From: Pirellulaceae bacterium
Lineage (GTDB): Bacteria > Planctomycetota > Planctomycetia > Pirellulales > Pirellulaceae
Reading direction: 5' to 3'
DNA: 49,112 nt
Assembly (NCBI GenBank): GCA_016784735.1
Contig: JADHUC010000036.1
Span: 1 to 49,112 of the forward strand
How positions within the stretch are numbered: position 1 is the first letter of the stretch; each line of letters opens with the position of its first letter. A program made the position numbers and the translations under genes. The notes below the pieces were generated by a model. The model was not told the origin of the DNA, searched no databases, and saw only the letters and a list, made by a program, of their open reading frames with translations. Below are positions 1 through 8,914 of the stretch, in pieces.

Positions 1-44
1 CCAGTCTCATCTCCCGGTAGGCGTGAGCATCCTTGCTCGACCAT

Positions 45-104
45 GTCGCGACTCCTTGCTAGTGCTCGTTGTTGGTGAAGCGTAACACTAGCAGGAGTCG
101 CGAC
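45..104. repeat. Near-perfect intergenic inverted repeat
   Basis: The left arm (45-64) and right arm (86-104) are reverse complements except for one extra T in the left arm. The outer ends read GTCGCGACTCC and GGAGTCGCGAC, around a 21-nt loop. It lies about 125 bp upstream of the first gene's start. It could be a terminator-like hairpin of a gene left of the window, or one of the palindromic elements seen repeatedly here. No function is shown. Confidence 0.75.
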
Positions 105-228
105 TTATGGAAACATGAACGGTATTGGGGTTAAACGAGACAATGCATTATGGAAACAGGGAAGTCATTCTGGTGGAGCCCTAATGAGAAAACGACGGAG
201 AATCGACCGAGCAAAGGAGAACCGACAC

Positions 229-1488
229 ATGAACAAATCAAAAACCGTGACCCGTCGTGACTTTGTGCGAGGCGTGGCCGGCGCTGCCGTCGCGGCGCCG
301 TACGTCATCACGTCCAATGCTCTGGGATCGGCGGATGTGCCGCCGGCCAGCGAGCGAGTGACGATCGGCCTGATCGGCTGCGGTGGCCGGGGAAGCGGGG
401 TATTCAGGAACATCATCGGCAGCGGCGGCCAGCCGATCGCAGTGTGCGACTCCTGGGAGAACCGCCGCGAACGCTGGGCGCAACAAATCAAAGGCACGCC
501 CTACGCCGATTTTCGCGAGATGCTTGCACGCGACGACCTGGATGCTGTGGCGGTAGCCTCGACCGACTGCTGGCACGTCCACCACACGGTCGCCGCCGCA
601 AAGGCCGGCAAGGATGTCTATTGTGAAAAGCCGCTGGGAGTGTGCATCCGCGAAGATCTGATCTGCCGCGACGTGATACGGCGATACGACCGCGTGTTCC
701 AGTACGGCACGCAGCAGAGGTCCAGTGCCCATTGCCGCTACGGCTGCGAACTGGTCCGCAGTGGCTATATCGGCGACGTCAAGGAACTCCTGGTCATCGC
801 CCCAGACAGTAACCCGGGCGGGTCCAGTAAGCCTCAACCCGTGCCGGAAGGGCTGGATTACGACATGTGGCTGGGTCCAGCGCCCTGGCAGCCCTACTGC
901 GGCCAAGCAACGGGCGGCGGCGGCTGGTGGCATGACTACGACTACGCTATCGGCTTCATCGCCGGCTGGGGCGCCCACCCGCTGGACATTCTTCAATGGG
1001 GCTACGACACACATTTGGCTGGGCAGTGGGAGGTGGAGGGCACGGCGTCGATTCCCGAGACAGGCCGCAACAACGTCGTGATGAAATGGGACGTGAACAT
1101 CGGTTTTGCCAACGGCGTGAAGATGGAGTTTCGACCCGGCCCCAACTACACCCAGTTCACCGGCACCGAGGGCTGGATTGGGATATCGCGCGGCGGCATC
1201 AAGGCTGACCCGCCATCACTTCTGGAGATCAAGCTCAAGCCGGATGACGTGCACCTGCCGGAAAGCCGAAATCACGGCGGGAACTTCATCGAGTCGGTCA
1301 AGAATCGCCAGGATGCGGTCAGCAACATTGACGACGCCGTGCGATCCGACGTCATCAGCCACGTCTCCGACATCGCCATCCGGATGGGGCGAAAGATCGT
1401 ATGGGACCCAGCCAAGAAGGAGATTATCGGCGACGAACAAGCTACGCGCAAGCTCACGCGAGCCTACCGCGAACCGTGGAGACTTTAG
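229..1488 (+). CDS. Tat-exported Gfo/Idh/MocA family oxidoreductase
   Basis: A 419-aa NAD(P)-dependent oxidoreductase-fold protein of the Gfo/Idh/MocA family, whose members oxidise, reduce or rearrange sugars and inositols. The ATG at 229 was chosen because AAAGGAGA (213-220) stands 8 nt upstream and because it places a twin-arginine motif (RRDF, residues 9-12) and a hydrophobic stretch at the N-terminus; an upstream in-frame extension looks non-coding. A Rossmann nucleotide-binding loop (GLIGCGGRGSG) follows near residue 50, and the family's EKP motif (YCEKPLG) lies about 90 residues further on. Many planctomycete paralogues carry this Tat signal and probably act in the periplasm or are exported with the cofactor bound. 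The substrate cannot be read from the sequence. A second paralogue follows 141 bp downstream on the same strand. Confidence 0.93.
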   Translation: MNKSKTVTRRDFVRGVAGAAVAAPYVITSNALGSADVPPASERVTIGLIGCGGRGSGVFRNIIGSGGQPIAVCDSWENRRERWAQQIKGTPYADFREMLARDDLDAVAVASTDCWHVHHTVAAAKAGKDVYCEKPLGVCIREDLICRDVIRRYDRVFQYGTQQRSSAHCRYGCELVRSGYIGDVKELLVIAPDSNPGGSSKPQPVPEGLDYDMWLGPAPWQPYCGQATGGGGWWHDYDYAIGFIAGWGAHPLDILQWGYDTHLAGQWEVEGTASIPETGRNNVVMKWDVNIGFANGVKMEFRPGPNYTQFTGTEGWIGISRGGIKADPPSLLEIKLKPDDVHLPESRNHGGNFIESVKNRQDAVSNIDDAVRSDVISHVSDIAIRMGRKIVWDPAKKEIIGDEQATRKLTRAYREPWRL

Positions 1489-1497
1489 AAGGGGGTT

Positions 1498-1605
1498 CGG
1501 GTGTCGGGTTTCAGGTGTCGGGGAAGAGGTGTTAGGAAGACCGACGACCGCGAGAGATTCGGCCCCCGACACCCGACACCCGACACCCGACACCTGACAC
1601 CTGAC
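1498..1605. repeat. Inverted clusters of a heptanucleotide repeat (GTGTCGG / CCGACAC)
   Basis: The left part (1498-1522) carries variants of GGTGTCG and GGTTTCA on the plus strand. The right part (1571-1605) is five tandem copies of a 7-mer (ACCCGAC three times, ACCTGAC twice), roughly complementary to the left part, so the block can fold. It fills the gap between two Gfo/Idh/MocA genes and ends 25 nt before the second start codon. The 25-nt left part recurs exactly at 23266-23290, upstream of the sulfatase gene. Confidence 0.85.
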
Positions 1606-1629
1606 ACCTCGAACTCAGGGAGACAAACC

Positions 1630-2919
1630 ATGAACCCTCGATTCAATCGCCGTCGCTTCCTGGCCACCGCAGCGTCCAGTGGCGCCGGTCTGTTACTACT
1701 TGGTAGCGGCCATTCGGCGCGAGGCTACCAGGCAAACGAAAAGCTGAACATCGCGGTCATCGGAGCCGGCGGGCGCGGTGGCTCGAACCTCCGCGAGGTC
1801 GCCAGCGAGAATATTGTCGCGCTGTGCGACGTGGACGAGCGCCGGGCCGGCAGTTCCTTCAAAAGGTATCCGGACGCCAAGAAGTACGCCGACTATCGCG
1901 AGTTGCTTGACGAAATGGAGACGCAGATCGACGCGGTCGTCGTCAGCACGCCCAACCACGTCCATGCTCCGGCCAGTGTTACGGCCATGCGCATGGGCAA
2001 GCACGCCTATTGCGAGAAGCCGCTTTCGCACTCGATCTACGAAGCGCGCACTGCGGCGCAGGTGGCGGGCGAAAAGAAACTGGCCACGCAAATGGGCACT
2101 CAGATCCACGCCACGGAGAACTACCGACGGATCGTCGAACTGATCCGGGCCGGCGCCATCGGCGAAGTGAGCGAGTGCCACTGTTTCCTGCGAGGCGGCG
2201 GCAGCGCGGCCGATCGGCCCACAGATACGCCTCCCATCCCGCCGGGACTGGACTGGGAAACCTGGTTGGGACCGGCTCCGTATCGGCCCTATCACCCCTG
2301 CTACGTGCCTCACGACTGGCATTACTGGTGGGACTTCGGCGGCGGAGCGTTCGGCAATATGGGCTGCCATTACTTGGATTTGGCGTTTTGGGCGTTGGAC
2401 CTGCGTCATCCGACAACGATCCAAGCCGAAGGACCGCCGGCGCATGCCGAAAGCACACCGGCGTGGGAGCACTGCCGTTACGAATTCTCCGCTCGCGGCG
2501 ATCGGCCGCCGGTCACGCTGACCTGGAGCCACAGGAAACCGCCCGCCATCTTCGCGGAAAACAAGTTTCCGCCTTGGGCTTGGGGAGTATTCGTGGGAAC
2601 CAAAGGCATGCTGTTGGCCAGTTACCCCAAGCGGATGTTGTGGCCCGAGGAGAAGTTCGCAGATTACGAACCGCCGGAACCCAGCATTCCTCGCTCGGTC
2701 GGTCACCACCAGGAGTGGATCACGGCCTGCAAGACGGGCAGCCCGACCACCTGTAACTTCGATTACTCCGGTGCTGTAACCGAGACCGTGCTTCTGGGCA
2801 ATATCGCGTACCGTACGGGCCAAAAACTCGAATGGGACGGGGCAGACATGAAGTTCACCAACTGCCCGGAGGCCAACGGCTACCTGCAACGAGAATACCG
2901 GCCTGGCTGGACGTGTTGA
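1630..2919 (+). CDS. Tat-exported Gfo/Idh/MocA family oxidoreductase
   Basis: A 429-aa paralogue of the preceding gene. The ATG at 1630 follows a purine-rich AGGGAGA ribosome site and opens on a Tat-type signal (NRRRFLATAASSGAG). A longer reading that begins inside the heptamer repeats was rejected because that part translates repeat DNA. The mature part begins with a nucleotide-binding loop (VIGAGGRGGSN) and has the EKP motif as YCEKPLS, followed by GTQIHATENYRR. The C-terminal half (NMGCHYLDLAFWALDL) matches the Gfo/Idh/MocA substrate domain. Pairing with the gene upstream and with sialidase and glycosidase genes downstream suggests exported sugar-derivative oxidation. The exact substrate is unknown. 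Confidence 0.93.
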   Translation: MNPRFNRRRFLATAASSGAGLLLLGSGHSARGYQANEKLNIAVIGAGGRGGSNLREVASENIVALCDVDERRAGSSFKRYPDAKKYADYRELLDEMETQIDAVVVSTPNHVHAPASVTAMRMGKHAYCEKPLSHSIYEARTAAQVAGEKKLATQMGTQIHATENYRRIVELIRAGAIGEVSECHCFLRGGGSAADRPTDTPPIPPGLDWETWLGPAPYRPYHPCYVPHDWHYWWDFGGGAFGNMGCHYLDLAFWALDLRHPTTIQAEGPPAHAESTPAWEHCRYEFSARGDRPPVTLTWSHRKPPAIFAENKFPPWAWGVFVGTKGMLLASYPKRMLWPEEKFADYEPPEPSIPRSVGHHQEWITACKTGSPTTCNFDYSGAVTETVLLGNIAYRTGQKLEWDGADMKFTNCPEANGYLQREYRPGWTC

Positions 2920-2960
2920 CAGGGCCGTTCGCGGCAAGACTTCAGATTGCAGCGAAGCAC

Positions 2961-3039
2961 GGTGGGCCAAGTCTTCGCGGGCCCACCGGGATTTGAGTAC
3001 CGAGTACCGAGCGGTGGGCCCGCGAAGACTTGGCCCACC
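2961..3039. repeat. Perfect 28-bp inverted repeat with heptamer repeat in its loop
   Basis: Arm 2961-2988 is the exact reverse complement of arm 3012-3039, and each arm is itself quasi-palindromic (GGTGGGCC ... GGGCCCACC). The 23-nt loop holds GAGTACC twice in tandem. It occupies the gap between a Gfo/Idh/MocA gene and the sialidase gene. The DNA could form a cruciform and the RNA a very stable hairpin. There is no T-tract, so it is not a classic intrinsic terminator. Confidence 0.9.
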
Positions 3040-3091
3040 CTACGATTCACAGACACACCAGCCGCGTTTTCCCTCGTCGAGGAGACAATCC

Positions 3092-4252
3092 ATGCCCCGG
3101 TACTTGCCCCACGCCATGGCGATCGCGTTGAGCATCATTTCTGCAGTTTCCTCGAACGGAGCCGAAGAAGCTGGCCGCCAGGCGGAGGACGTCGCTTCTG
3201 TCGAGGGCGTCGACAGGATCGGCCTTCTGCCGCCGGGTCCGGACAATCCGCGCAACAGCGAGGGCGACTTCATCGAGCTCAAGGATGACAGGGTTCTGTT
3301 CGTCTATTCGCATTTCTTCGGTGGTGGCGGTGACCACTCGGCCGCGCACCTGGCCGGACGTTTTTCCAGCGATGGAGGCCGGACTTGGTCGGACGAAGAT
3401 GTAGTAGTCGTGCCAAAGGAAGGCGATTGGAATGTGATGTCGGTTTCGTTACTGCGCCTGGCCAGTGACAAGATTGCCCTCTTCTACTTGCGAAAGAACT
3501 CCTTGACTGATTGCCGGCCCTATATGCGGATCTCGACGGACGAAGCCAAGAGTTGGAGCGAACCGAAGCTGGTGATCGACGACAAGGTGGGCTATTACGT
3601 GTTGAATAACGACCGCGTGGTGCAACTCGCCAGCGGCCGTTTGATCGCGCCGGTGGCTTTGCATAACTTGCCCGAATACGATAAACCGGATTGGGCCGGC
3701 ACGATCATGTGCTACGTGTCCGATGACGAAGGACGGTCTTGGCGCCGCAGCAAGGATCAACTGGTCGGCAAGTCGCCGGACGGTAAGCGTGTGACACTCC
3801 AGGAACCGGGCGTCATCGAACTGAAGGACAAACGATTGATGATGTTCTGCCGCACGACCTCCGGTTGCCAATACATTTCGTTTTCCGAGGACGGAGGCGA
3901 CACCTGGACGCAGTTCGAACCGTCGAACATCGTCTCGCCTTGTTCGCCTGCGTCGATCGAACGGATTCCGAAGATAGGCGATTTGCTGTTGGTGTGGAAC
4001 AACCACGAGAACGTCGACGCCGCACACCGGGGAAAGCGGACGCCGTACAATGTGGCCATCTCTCGCGATGAAGGCCGCACTTGGGAGAGCGTCAAGACGC
4101 TGGAGGACGATCCCAACGGTTGGTACTGCTACACCGCCGTCGACTTCGTCGGCGACCATGTTTTACTGGGCCACTGCGCCGGCGACCGCCGCACCGGCGG
4201 CTTGTCTTTCACGCAGATCACCCGTTTCCCTGTGGCTTGGATCTACAAATAG
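3092..4252 (+). CDS. Secreted sialidase-fold (BNR/Asp-box) protein
   Basis: A 386-aa protein with five Asp boxes (S-x-D-x-G-x-T-W type) at about residues 92, 148, 210, 265 and 324: SSDGGRTW, STDEAKSW, SDDEGRSW, SEDGGDTW and SRDEGRTW. These mark a six-bladed sialidase/neuraminidase-type propeller. The start at 3092 has GAGGAG about 8 nt upstream and gives an N-terminal hydrophobic segment (MAIALSIISAVSS) consistent with a signal peptide. Family members hydrolyse terminal sugars or only bind glycans, and planctomycete paralogues are often annotated as exo-alpha-sialidases without biochemical proof. The next gene starts 9 bp after the stop, so the two are probably cotranscribed. Confidence 0.88.
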   Translation: MPRYLPHAMAIALSIISAVSSNGAEEAGRQAEDVASVEGVDRIGLLPPGPDNPRNSEGDFIELKDDRVLFVYSHFFGGGGDHSAAHLAGRFSSDGGRTWSDEDVVVVPKEGDWNVMSVSLLRLASDKIALFYLRKNSLTDCRPYMRISTDEAKSWSEPKLVIDDKVGYYVLNNDRVVQLASGRLIAPVALHNLPEYDKPDWAGTIMCYVSDDEGRSWRRSKDQLVGKSPDGKRVTLQEPGVIELKDKRLMMFCRTTSGCQYISFSEDGGDTWTQFEPSNIVSPCSPASIERIPKIGDLLLVWNNHENVDAAHRGKRTPYNVAISRDEGRTWESVKTLEDDPNGWYCYTAVDFVGDHVLLGHCAGDRRTGGLSFTQITRFPVAWIYK

Positions 4253-4261
4253 GGTGCCGAC

Positions 4262-7200
4262 ATGCTGCCGATTTTTCTTCTGGGGCTGGTGGCTTCCGCG
4301 GCTCCCGCCGACCAGCCGCTGGTGGTTCACGGCTCGTCCTTACGGGCCGAGTTTCGGAACGGTTCGTTGACATCGCTGACTGACCAGTCGGGCAACGTTT
4401 ACGTCAGCCGCCCGAAGGAACACAACGGGCTGGGAATCCATCGGATCGCTGGTGACCATTGGGCCGGGGAGGCACTGGGCGATCACCAGCTTTCCGGCCC
4501 CGGCCAAGTCTTGCGACAATACCGCGACTTTTCCGGGCTAGAAGACGCCACCGCAGAAGCGGCTTATCGACTGGACGCGGAGTCGGGCGACGTCGTGGTT
4601 TCTCAACACTGCGCATCGACCGAAGCGGGCGTGTGGGGCGTGAGTTGGTCCATTGAAGAGATCCCGCTTGACGCTGCGATCATCGTTCCGGGACGGTCAG
4701 GCGTCCGTTTGACGGCAGACTGCCCCGGACGGCGTCATCAGTTCGACTATCCCATCGGCTGGGAAGCGCAGTTGGTGATCGTCGAAATGCCGGGCCGAGG
4801 CTTCTACGTCTGGGCAGACGACGTGCAAGGTCGATTCAAGCGGTTGGTCGTCGAGCGGGACCAGTATGGATGGCGGCTGGAACTGGCCACAATGAACCAC
4901 GCGCCGTTCGAAAAACACACGACTTGCCAATCGGTCGATTGGCGTTTGAATGTCTATCAGGGTGATTGGCGGGTACCGGCCCGTCGCTACCGTGATTGGG
5001 CCGTAGCGAACTTCCGTCCCACGCGGATCGAGGATCAGAAGCCCGATTGGGTGAAGGATATCCGTGCCATGGTCATCATGGGCATGGATCGCGCGGTGCT
5101 CGACGCCCTGCCCGATCGGTTCGATCCGCGCCAAACGATCCTTTACGTCCCCAGTTGGCGATCAGCCGGGTACGACCGCGACTATCCAGTCTATGATGAA
5201 CCATACGAGAAGCTGAAGCCGTTCATTGAACGCGCTCACCAACTGGGTTTCCGCGTGATGCTGCACGTCAACTACTTCGGCGTGGATCCGCTGAATGCCG
5301 CATATCGAGAGTTCGAGCCGTTTCAGGTTCGCAGCCCGTGGGGCGAACACGAAAAACAGTGGTGGCTGTGGACAAGAGCGACACCGGAGATTCGTTTTGC
5401 GTACATCAATCCCGCGTGCAAAGCATGGCGTGATCACTTCACCACGGCAATGGTCAAACTCTGCCGCGGGTACGATATCGACTCGCTGCATTTAGACCAA
5501 ACGCTTTGCATCTTCAACGACCATAACGGTCCGATCGATGACATGTCGATGATCGAAGGCAACATCGCCTTGCATCGGCAATTACGCGAAGCCCTGCCCA
5601 GCGTGGCTTTGAGCGGCGAAGGACTGAACGAAATCACCTATCGCTACGAAGCGTTTGCGCAACGTCACGCGTGGGGCCTGAACCACGCCGATGGAACGTG
5701 GGACCGCCGGCACCTCGAACTGGCCCATCCCATCAGTTCGTATCTATTTCGACCCTACACGATCATCAACGGCTATCTCGGTTGCGCTCCGCCCACCGAA
5801 GGGCAATTGTATGCGGCATGGAATGAGGCATACGAACACTGGGGAGTCATTCCGACGCTCAAACCGTCGCTGGAACAACTACGTCATCCGACAGGTTTTT
5901 CCCGCCAACTGTTCGACGAGGTCGAGTTCTGGCAACAGGAGAGAGTGGACATCGACGTAGAAGGCGATTGGTCGGACGATGTCGCCTTTCCGCTGCGAAC
6001 CGCCGACGGCCGTCGAGCCGAACGGACCACGGACGGACGGTTGTTGCTCGGCGAACGGCAGATCAGCCACACGATCACCGGCGTGGACAGAATCGAAGCG
6101 TCGGGCAGTATCCCCGGCTGGAGGGCCTATGATCGAACAGCCCTGCTCGGGCTGGATCCATTGCGGTGGTATCCGTATGTGGAGGACCCACGGTCGTTTG
6201 ACCAGTTCCATCTGGCCACTCTGCCCGAAGGGATGATCGCCGAAGCGGTCACCTGCCAGGACGACATGGCGATGATTCGCGTATCGAGTCCGACAACCAT
6301 CGTGGCGAATCTGGTCGAGTTGCTTGACACGGCCGATGGCGGATCGCGGCCGTTTGCGGGAGAACCGTTCCAGGCGAAGGGCCCTTTCGCGGCCCCGGAC
6401 GGATCGGGATTCGATCGTGCAAGCGAGACGACGTTGTCTGCCCATCCACCCTGGAAGGCCAACGGGACCGATCCCGACACTGGTGCGAAGCACCAACATG
6501 GGACAGGCGCGGCATACGTTCGCTATCGCCTCCAATTGCCGGAACGTGGGCGTCTGCGATTCGTGAGCGACGTGTTCATCGACCGTGGTGCGGTCGGCCA
6601 GCCGAACTCGGACGGCGTCACTTTCACGTGCATCGCTCACTGTGACAAGAAAGAACTGCAATGCGAGGTGCACAACGCGGGCGACCAACTGAAGAAGCTG
6701 GAGCTGGAATTGACGCCGTTTTCGGGCCGTCTGGTTGAACTTGAACTGTCCGTTCATCCGGGCCCTAATCTGAAGCCCAGTTTCGATTGGGCTCGATGGC
6801 TTCGCCCGAGAATCGAACGCGAACTACGAACACGCGGGACGATCGCCGTGGCGGGCGGTAGACCGTGGCGTTTGGCTCTCGGCCGCGAGGGGGTTCTGCC
6901 GATCGTCGATCAAGGCAAGACGATTCAGTTAGAAGCCGAATTGCCGGGGACCGTCCTGCTACTAGGCGACCAGCCACGCGATGTGTCGCTCCCCGTGGAC
7001 CTTGGCGACCAAGAATGGCACATGATGCTGGCAAGCGACGGCACACACGAGGCCACGGTATCGCCATTTGTGAACGTCCATCCCGCGTCGGCCGCTGCCG
7101 GCGGTGTCGTCCGATCGGGCCTATCGGCTCATCCGCCTAACCAGGGAAAGCTGATCGCTCACTTGCCAATCGTGCTGCCCGCAGAACGAGCCATATTGAA

Positions 7201-7435
7201 GACGTGGATCGGGATTCGCGACGGTTCGGAATCGACCGGCGTGGTGTTCGCTATCGAGGTCAATGGCAACCAAGTCGCACAACGCCGGATGTTGCCGGGC
7301 CGATGGGAAGGGATCGAAGTGGATCTTTCGTCGTGGAAGGGCAAGCCGATCGTCTTATCGTTCACAACCGATTCCGACGGCTCCTACAGCTTTGATTGGG
7401 CTTGCTGGGGCGAGCCGAGACTTGAGCCGCAGTAG
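4262..7435 (+). CDS. Large secreted glycoside-hydrolase-like protein (DUF6259-like)
   Basis: A 1057-aa protein with a short N-terminal signal peptide (MLPIFLLGLVASAAPA). Residues ~1-250 look like a beta-rich N-terminal domain. Residues ~265-520 resemble a TIM-barrel glycosidase: a beta strand then FVxYxxx-type elements, an acidic residue at the end of a strand (SLHLDQTL, D412) and another about 40 residues later (ALSGEGLNE, E453). These are candidate nucleophile and acid/base by analogy with GH13/GH36-like barrels; the assignment is an inference. The C-terminal ~400 residues are beta-sandwich-like (NPCBM/carbohydrate-binding style, ending SYSFDWACWGEPRLEP). The start lies 9 bp after the sialidase-like gene, suggesting translational coupling and a shared substrate. 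I recall DUF6259 for this architecture but could not check it. Confidence 0.8.
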   Translation: MLPIFLLGLVASAAPADQPLVVHGSSLRAEFRNGSLTSLTDQSGNVYVSRPKEHNGLGIHRIAGDHWAGEALGDHQLSGPGQVLRQYRDFSGLEDATAEAAYRLDAESGDVVVSQHCASTEAGVWGVSWSIEEIPLDAAIIVPGRSGVRLTADCPGRRHQFDYPIGWEAQLVIVEMPGRGFYVWADDVQGRFKRLVVERDQYGWRLELATMNHAPFEKHTTCQSVDWRLNVYQGDWRVPARRYRDWAVANFRPTRIEDQKPDWVKDIRAMVIMGMDRAVLDALPDRFDPRQTILYVPSWRSAGYDRDYPVYDEPYEKLKPFIERAHQLGFRVMLHVNYFGVDPLNAAYREFEPFQVRSPWGEHEKQWWLWTRATPEIRFAYINPACKAWRDHFTTAMVKLCRGYDIDSLHLDQTLCIFNDHNGPIDDMSMIEGNIALHRQLREALPSVALSGEGLNEITYRYEAFAQRHAWGLNHADGTWDRRHLELAHPISSYLFRPYTIINGYLGCAPPTEGQLYAAWNEAYEHWGVIPTLKPSLEQLRHPTGFSRQLFDEVEFWQQERVDIDVEGDWSDDVAFPLRTADGRRAERTTDGRLLLGERQISHTITGVDRIEASGSIPGWRAYDRTALLGLDPLRWYPYVEDPRSFDQFHLATLPEGMIAEAVTCQDDMAMIRVSSPTTIVANLVELLDTADGGSRPFAGEPFQAKGPFAAPDGSGFDRASETTLSAHPPWKANGTDPDTGAKHQHGTGAAYVRYRLQLPERGRLRFVSDVFIDRGAVGQPNSDGVTFTCIAHCDKKELQCEVHNAGDQLKKLELELTPFSGRLVELELSVHPGPNLKPSFDWARWLRPRIERELRTRGTIAVAGGRPWRLALGREGVLPIVDQGKTIQLEAELPGTVLLLGDQPRDVSLPVDLGDQEWHMMLASDGTHEATVSPFVNVHPASAAAGGVVRSGLSAHPPNQGKLIAHLPIVLPAERAILKTWIGIRDGSESTGVVFAIEVNGNQVAQRRMLPGRWEGIEVDLSSWKGKPIVLSFTTDSDGSYSFDWACWGEPRLEPQ

Positions 7436-7496
7436 GACGGCGCGTGTCGTCAGAGACGGCGTTTGGATAACATGGCCGCATCGCCGCAGCCAACTC

Positions 7497-7562
7497 ATTC
7501 GTTGCCGCCCTGAATTCGCTGGGATTCAAATCTTTCCCAACGAATTCAGGGCGGCAACGAAT
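7497..7562. repeat. Perfect 22-bp inverted repeat between glycosidase and galM
   Basis: Arm 7497-7518 is the exact reverse complement of arm 7541-7562. Pairing continues inward for 5 more bp after one mismatch, leaving a loop of about 10 nt (7525-7534). It ends 26 nt before the galM start codon, so transcribed RNA would carry a ~28-bp hairpin between the two genes. It could limit read-through or stabilise the upstream message. There is no run of T on either side. Confidence 0.9.
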
Positions 7563-7588
7563 CTGAAATGTAGACATTGGGAGATGCA

Positions 7589-8647
7589 ATGAACTCCACT
7601 CAAATCGAGACAGACCGTTTTGGTTGCACGTCCGAGGGCAAAAGCGTCGGCAGGTTTACGTTGCGCGGTCCGAACGGCATGATGGTCCGGCTGATCGACT
7701 TCGGGGCAACGGTGACGGAACTGCAGGTGCCCGATTGCGATGGCCGGATCGCGGACGTGGTGTTGGGATTTGACGATTTGGCATCGTACGAGACGAAGAG
7801 TCCCTATTTTGGCAGCACGGTGGGGCGAGCGGCGTTCCGGATTCCGTACGGGCGATTCGAACTCGACGGTCGATCGTATCAGTTAGATGCCAACGGCGGG
7901 CCGCATCATATACACGGCGGCACGAAGGGCTTCAGTTGGGTCGTCTGGGACGCGGAACCGCTGGAGCGGGATGACGGTCCGGCTGTGAGGTTCACCTACC
8001 ACAGCCCGGACGGCGACCAGGGCTACCCTGGAGCCGTCGATGCAGAAGCGGTGTATGCACTGACCGATGCGGGCGAACTACGCATCGAATTCACGGCAAC
8101 ATGCGACCGCCCGACGCCGATCGACATGACGCATCACGGCTATTTCAACCTGGCTGGGGCCGGCGTGGGTGATGTGAACGACCACGTCGTCGAGATCGCG
8201 GCCGATTTCTATTCCGAGACCGACGATCAAGTGATCGCCACCGGTGCGCTTCTGCCCGTGGAACGCACGCCATTGGATTTCACCGAGCCCAAACGGATTG
8301 GCGAGCGACTGGCGATGCTCCCGGAGCAGACAGGCGGTTACGATTTGGCATACCTGAACCGTAATCAGAGCGGCACGGTAGCCCTCGTTGCGAGCGTGCA
8401 CGAGCCGACCACGGGCCGCACGATGCACGTGCTGACCGACGCACCGGCGTTGATCTTCTACGGCGGCAACTACCTGGATGGCACGCTGCGGGGCAAAGGC
8501 GGCGTCGCATACGAAAAGCACTCGGGGCTGGCCATGGAAACCGCCGCGCTGCCGGACGCCGTCAACCATGCCAACTTTCCGTCGATCATCCTTCGCCCCG
8601 GCGAGACGTACCGACGTACGTGCATCTATCGGTTCGCTGCGGAGTGA
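7589..8647 (+). CDS. galM: Aldose 1-epimerase (mutarotase)
   Basis: A 352-aa aldose 1-epimerase, which interconverts alpha and beta anomers of free hexoses such as galactose and glucose. Recognisable signatures are GGPHHIHGG (H106/H107/H109 region), MTHHGYFNL (H182/H183, matching the catalytic acid His of GalM) and METAALPDAVNHANFPS, where E317 matches the catalytic base Glu. The ATG at 7589 is preceded by GGGAGA; an in-frame TTG four codons upstream is less likely. No signal peptide is visible, so it should act in the cytoplasm on sugars imported after extracellular hydrolysis. Its place behind a secreted glycosidase fits that role. Confidence 0.95.
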   Translation: MNSTQIETDRFGCTSEGKSVGRFTLRGPNGMMVRLIDFGATVTELQVPDCDGRIADVVLGFDDLASYETKSPYFGSTVGRAAFRIPYGRFELDGRSYQLDANGGPHHIHGGTKGFSWVVWDAEPLERDDGPAVRFTYHSPDGDQGYPGAVDAEAVYALTDAGELRIEFTATCDRPTPIDMTHHGYFNLAGAGVGDVNDHVVEIAADFYSETDDQVIATGALLPVERTPLDFTEPKRIGERLAMLPEQTGGYDLAYLNRNQSGTVALVASVHEPTTGRTMHVLTDAPALIFYGGNYLDGTLRGKGGVAYEKHSGLAMETAALPDAVNHANFPSIILRPGETYRRTCIYRFAAE

Positions 8648-8914
8648 CTGGTTGGCGGGATTCGCCGCCGGACCCACCTCTCTTTCCGGTAGAACTCAAG
8701 TCCCTCCACCCGAAAGAGTCGCAATGTCGCCGTGATTCTTCAGAGCCGGTGCCCGTGGGAAAACTTCGCGACCTAGAGTTTGGGTAGTTTTCTACGGGGT
8801 CCGCGATGGCTGTCTGGTGTCGATGGCCTCCGTCCGGGATTCCTGACCGGTTGCCGGTTGTACGGTTCGCACGCAAAATATCAGGGAATTCTTCGTGGCG
8901 TTGAAGAGCAACTG

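Noticed and set aside
1571..1605. Heptamer block as a CRISPR array or coding extension of the 1630 gene
   Set aside because: Units of 7 bp without spacers are too short, and the in-frame extension merely translates the repeat and would hide the Tat signal.
1696..2970. 424-aa open frame antisense to the second Gfo/Idh/MocA gene
   Set aside because: GC-rich coding DNA gives long shadow frames. The translation is Arg-rich with no domain, while the plus-strand frame has a clear family match.
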